Source of the DNA: Chlorogloea sp. CCALA 695
Lineage (GTDB): Bacteria > Cyanobacteriota > Cyanobacteriia > Cyanobacteriales > Chroococcidiopsidaceae
Length of the DNA stretch: 64,000 nucleotides
NCBI RefSeq assembly: GCF_003003885.1
Contig: NZ_PVWN01000012.1
Location: forward strand, 1-64,000
Direction: 5' to 3'
Position 1 is the first letter of the stretch; every line of letters starts with the position of its first letter. The position numbers were made by a program, and so were the translations under genes. Shown here piece by piece: positions 61,567 to 64,000 of this stretch. The notes under the pieces are model-generated. The model was given only the letters and a program-made list of their open reading frames with translations, was not told the DNA's origin and did no database searches.

Positions 61567-63636
61567 GTGAAGTGTGAAGACGTGAAAAATCCTTGGATTA
61601 ATGGTAGTGTAATAGTTGCAGGAGCAACAGTGGTATTGATGGCCGCCCATCCGGGATTTGCCCAAGTAGCAAAAGTAATAAACGTCCAGCTAAATCAAAC
61701 AAGTGGTGGCTTGAATTTAGTCTTAGAAACCTCTACAGGCAAGCGTCCGCAAATTTTTACCAGTAAGCGAGGAAATAGTTTTGTTGCTGACATTATCAAT
61801 ACGCAATTACAACTACCTCAAGGAGACGCATTTCGCCAAGTTAACCCCGCGCCAGGAGTGGCTTCGGTCATAATTAATCGGTTAGACGCAAATAGCATTC
61901 GGATTGTGGTTACAGGCAGCAACAGCGCCCCCAACGGTCAAATTAGCGATCGCACTGACAAAGGATTTACCCTAAGTTTGACCCCCGCAGCGCCTACGGC
62001 TGCCGCCCCTAGCTCTAGTGGAGCAACTCCCACCGCGCAAAATCCTGGGGTAATGGTTCCCAATCCTAACGTCACGATTGATGGGGTTACAACTAGCGGA
62101 GCCGTTGCACCAACATTACCTAGAGCCGTCGCTCCGCCTGTAGGAGATATTGCCATTTCTAGCACCGATTCTTCTGCCGCCCAAATCGATCTAGGCACGC
62201 AAGAGCGCGTCCCACGTTTGGTATTAAGGGAAGCCCCAGTTAGGGAAGTTCTCGCCTTACTAGCCCGTGCTGCCGGACTAAACCTTGCTTTTAGTGCCGC
62301 CCCCGCCGCCGGACAACAGAACCAGCCTAACGATCCTGCTACCACCGCAGAGGGGCCAAAAATTTCTTTAGACATTGAGAATGAATCGGTGCAAGACGTT
62401 TTTAACTACGTTTTGCGCTTAAGTGGATTGCAAGCAAACCGCGAAGGACGGACGATTTTTGTAGGTACAAGACTGCCCAACCAATCCCGCGATTTAGTAG
62501 TACGCAGTCTTAGGCTCAATCAAGTAACGGTAGGCGTAGCTTTAAACTTTTTAGTGGGCATGGGTGCAGAAAGTGCCGTGAGTAGAGAAAGAACAATTAC
62601 GAGCGTTAATGCTGTACCCGTTGGCGGTTCGGCAACTCCCGCCACTCAAACCCAAACCAGCACAGAAACAAGAATTGAACTGCAACGCATAGAATTTCAA
62701 GACTCTACACCTTTACTAAGAGGATTGCAGGCTTTAGGAGACGAGCGGACTAATTCTGTCACCTTAATTGGTACGCCTAAGCAACTAGATGTAGCGACTG
62801 CTCAATTAGTTCAGCTTGATTCCCGTCGTCGCCAAGTAGCAATAAACGTCAAAATCGTAGATGTAAATCTCTTGGCTACCGAAGACTTCAATACAAGTTT
62901 TTCCTTTGGCATCGGCAATAACTTCTTTACAAATAACGCTGGCTCGGCAACTATAAATATTGCAGGAGATGCCCCTCGGGCGACGAATAATTTAATCGCT
63001 GGTTTACAAGCTCAAGTTGTCAACGGTAATGCTAAAGTTTTAACCGACCCTACTTTAATTGTCCAAGAAGGTCAGCAGGCTAATGTCAACTTGACTCAAG
63101 AAGTAGTAGGAGAAATTACAACTATTTTTACTGACACTGAAGGTAGTAGTAGAGAAACTCAAGAAATTGAGAAAGTAAACGTAGGTTTAACTGTTACTAT
63201 CCGAGTCGAACGGATCGACGATAACGGTTTCGTCGCCCTATCTGTAGCTCCCATCGTTAAAGCACCTCAAGGCGAGGCCGTTACATCTCAAGGAGATCGA
63301 TTTACCCTGATATCAGAACGAAGTCTTAATTCTGGTTTAATTCGTTTGCGCGATAACCAAACTTTGATTTTGTCAGGAATTATTCAAGACAGCGATCGCA
63401 CAACAGTTTCTAAAGTGCCAATTTTGGGTGACATTCCTTTATTAGGTGCATTATTTAGAAGCACCAACAGACAAAATCAACGCCAAGAAGTAATTGTCTT
63501 GCTCACTCCCCAAATTCTTGATGATTCTGAGCGCAGTAGTGCGGGTTTTGAGAATTATAACCCCGGTGCTGATGCGCGTCAATTGCTAGAACGCAGTCGT
63601 TCGGGTAAGCAACTAAAAGAAGTCAATACCAAATAA
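61567..63636 (+). CDS. pilQ: Type IV pilus secretin PilQ
   Basis: A 689-residue outer-membrane secretin. A signal peptide (residues 11-33, ending GFA) is followed by an AMIN domain (residues 36-130), a low-complexity Pro/Ala linker, STN and NolW domains, and the secretin pore (about residues 440-660: KVLTDPTLIVQEGQQANVN, VPILGDIPLLGALFRSTN). It starts at GTG 61567; a GTG at 61582 is also possible. No gene overlap with pilO. Confidence 0.95.
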   Translation: MKCEDVKNPWINGSVIVAGATVVLMAAHPGFAQVAKVINVQLNQTSGGLNLVLETSTGKRPQIFTSKRGNSFVADIINTQLQLPQGDAFRQVNPAPGVASVIINRLDANSIRIVVTGSNSAPNGQISDRTDKGFTLSLTPAAPTAAAPSSSGATPTAQNPGVMVPNPNVTIDGVTTSGAVAPTLPRAVAPPVGDIAISSTDSSAAQIDLGTQERVPRLVLREAPVREVLALLARAAGLNLAFSAAPAAGQQNQPNDPATTAEGPKISLDIENESVQDVFNYVLRLSGLQANREGRTIFVGTRLPNQSRDLVVRSLRLNQVTVGVALNFLVGMGAESAVSRERTITSVNAVPVGGSATPATQTQTSTETRIELQRIEFQDSTPLLRGLQALGDERTNSVTLIGTPKQLDVATAQLVQLDSRRRQVAINVKIVDVNLLATEDFNTSFSFGIGNNFFTNNAGSATINIAGDAPRATNNLIAGLQAQVVNGNAKVLTDPTLIVQEGQQANVNLTQEVVGEITTIFTDTEGSSRETQEIEKVNVGLTVTIRVERIDDNGFVALSVAPIVKAPQGEAVTSQGDRFTLISERSLNSGLIRLRDNQTLILSGIIQDSDRTTVSKVPILGDIPLLGALFRSTNRQNQRQEVIVLLTPQILDDSERSSAGFENYNPGADARQLLERSRSGKQLKEVNTK

Positions 63637-63677
63637 TTAGTAATACAAAAGTTGCTAGGATTATTTTTTCTAGCAAT

Positions 63678-63998
63678 TTATTTGCAGCCTAAACTCTCCC
63701 TTGTTGCTATCTCCGTGACTGGGTTTGTCCCTGTCGCGCGATCGCACAACAAACTTACTTGGTATCTATCGATTAAAGCATTGCTAAAATCTGCGCCCGT
63801 AATATCCGCGTCAAAAAACCGCGAACGAGTTAAGGTTGCGTCAGTAAAAATGGCATTTTTCAAGTTGGCATTATCGAAGGTTACAATATCTACTAATGCA
63901 CCCGAAAGGTTAGCCCCTTCTAGGTTTGCTCCTAACAAAACGCCTTTAGTCATAATTGCATTAGTCAAATCTGCACCTTGAAAATTTGCCCCCCGCAT
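63678..63998 (-). CDS. Pentapeptide-repeat protein (edge of window)
   Basis: The last 106 residues of a pentapeptide-repeat protein, with A(D/N)LxN/xF repeats (GANFQGADLTNAIMTKGVLL and following, through ITGADFSNALI) and a C-terminal tail with two cysteines. The first visible ATG is two bases from the window end, so the start may lie outside. Function unknown. Confidence 0.8.
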   Translation of the reverse strand: MRGANFQGADLTNAIMTKGVLLGANLEGANLSGALVDIVTFDNANLKNAIFTDATLTRSRFFDADITGADFSNALIDRYQVSLLCDRATGTNPVTEIATRESLGCK

Positions 63999-64000
63999 CT

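Noticed and set aside
61938-62375. A 145-codon minus-strand ORF inside pilQ
   Set aside because: Antisense shadow of the Ala/Pro-rich linker of PilQ.

Overview
The window is cyanobacterial chromosome. Evidence: a 32-residue psaM gene (photosystem I), btpA (photosystem I biogenesis), a cyanobacterial-type type IV pilus cluster pilMNO/pilQ, a CrhR-like DEAD-box RNA helicase, many GCGATCGC (HIP1) octamers, and several cyanobacterial accessory families (Uma2, DUF6887/DUF6888). I cannot name the genus from the sequence.

Layout. 1-14.8 kb is mostly core chromosome: btpA, rimO, an RNA helicase, an aldo/keto reductase, a DUF6888/DUF6887 pair with a dead XRE antitoxin gene, a CPBP membrane protein, a cyclic-nucleotide/AAA/polyferredoxin fusion, an ELW-repeat lipoprotein, a GH13 enzyme and a fasciclin protein. 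14.86-46.35 kb is one large mobile island. 46.36-64 kb is chromosome again: tRNA-Pro(CGG), a purine permease remnant, two toxin-antitoxin-like loci, guaD, psaM, a sugar kinase, an Uma2 protein, pcrA, a Ca2+/H+ antiporter, a DUF1232 protein, a sugar-binding lipoprotein, pilM-pilN-pilO, pilQ and the edge of a pentapeptide-repeat gene.

The island is the centre of interest. It is two different type V-K CRISPR-associated transposons (CASTs) in direct tandem, inserted one after the other at the same place beside tRNA-Pro(CGG). Element 1 (14857-28068) has tnsB-tnsC-tniQ, a type I restriction-modification operon hsdM-hsdS-hsdR, a CvkR-like MerR repressor, cas12k broken by one nonsense codon, a tracrRNA, a five-repeat array with divergent repeats, and a separate homing guide. 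Element 2 (28074-46346) has the same plan with divergent proteins: tnsB-tnsC-tniQ, another type I system (hsdM-hsdS, then a 4.3-kb insert, then hsdR), a small ribbon-helix-helix gene divergent from an intact cas12k, a tracrRNA, an array and a homing guide. Element 2 is bounded by perfect 30-bp terminal inverted repeats and a perfect 5-bp target duplication (AATTT). The same 5-mer lies between the elements and, one T short, at the outer end of element 1.

Both elements carry, outside the regular array and behind a degenerate half repeat, the same guide beginning GCGCACTTCGTTCGGGA. It matches 17 of 17 bases of the D-arm/anticodon region of the adjacent tRNA-Pro, beside a GTA PAM, with 60 bp from PAM to transposon end. 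This is the geometry expected for RNA-guided homing of V-K CASTs. The end repeats that TnsB should bind differ between the elements (TTGACAAATT-type against TTCGCAAATT-type), which may explain why element 1 did not block element 2. Element 1 has lost Cas12k, and element 2 has an unusual TnsC Walker B (Asp-Asn for Asp-Glu), so each lacks something the other retains.
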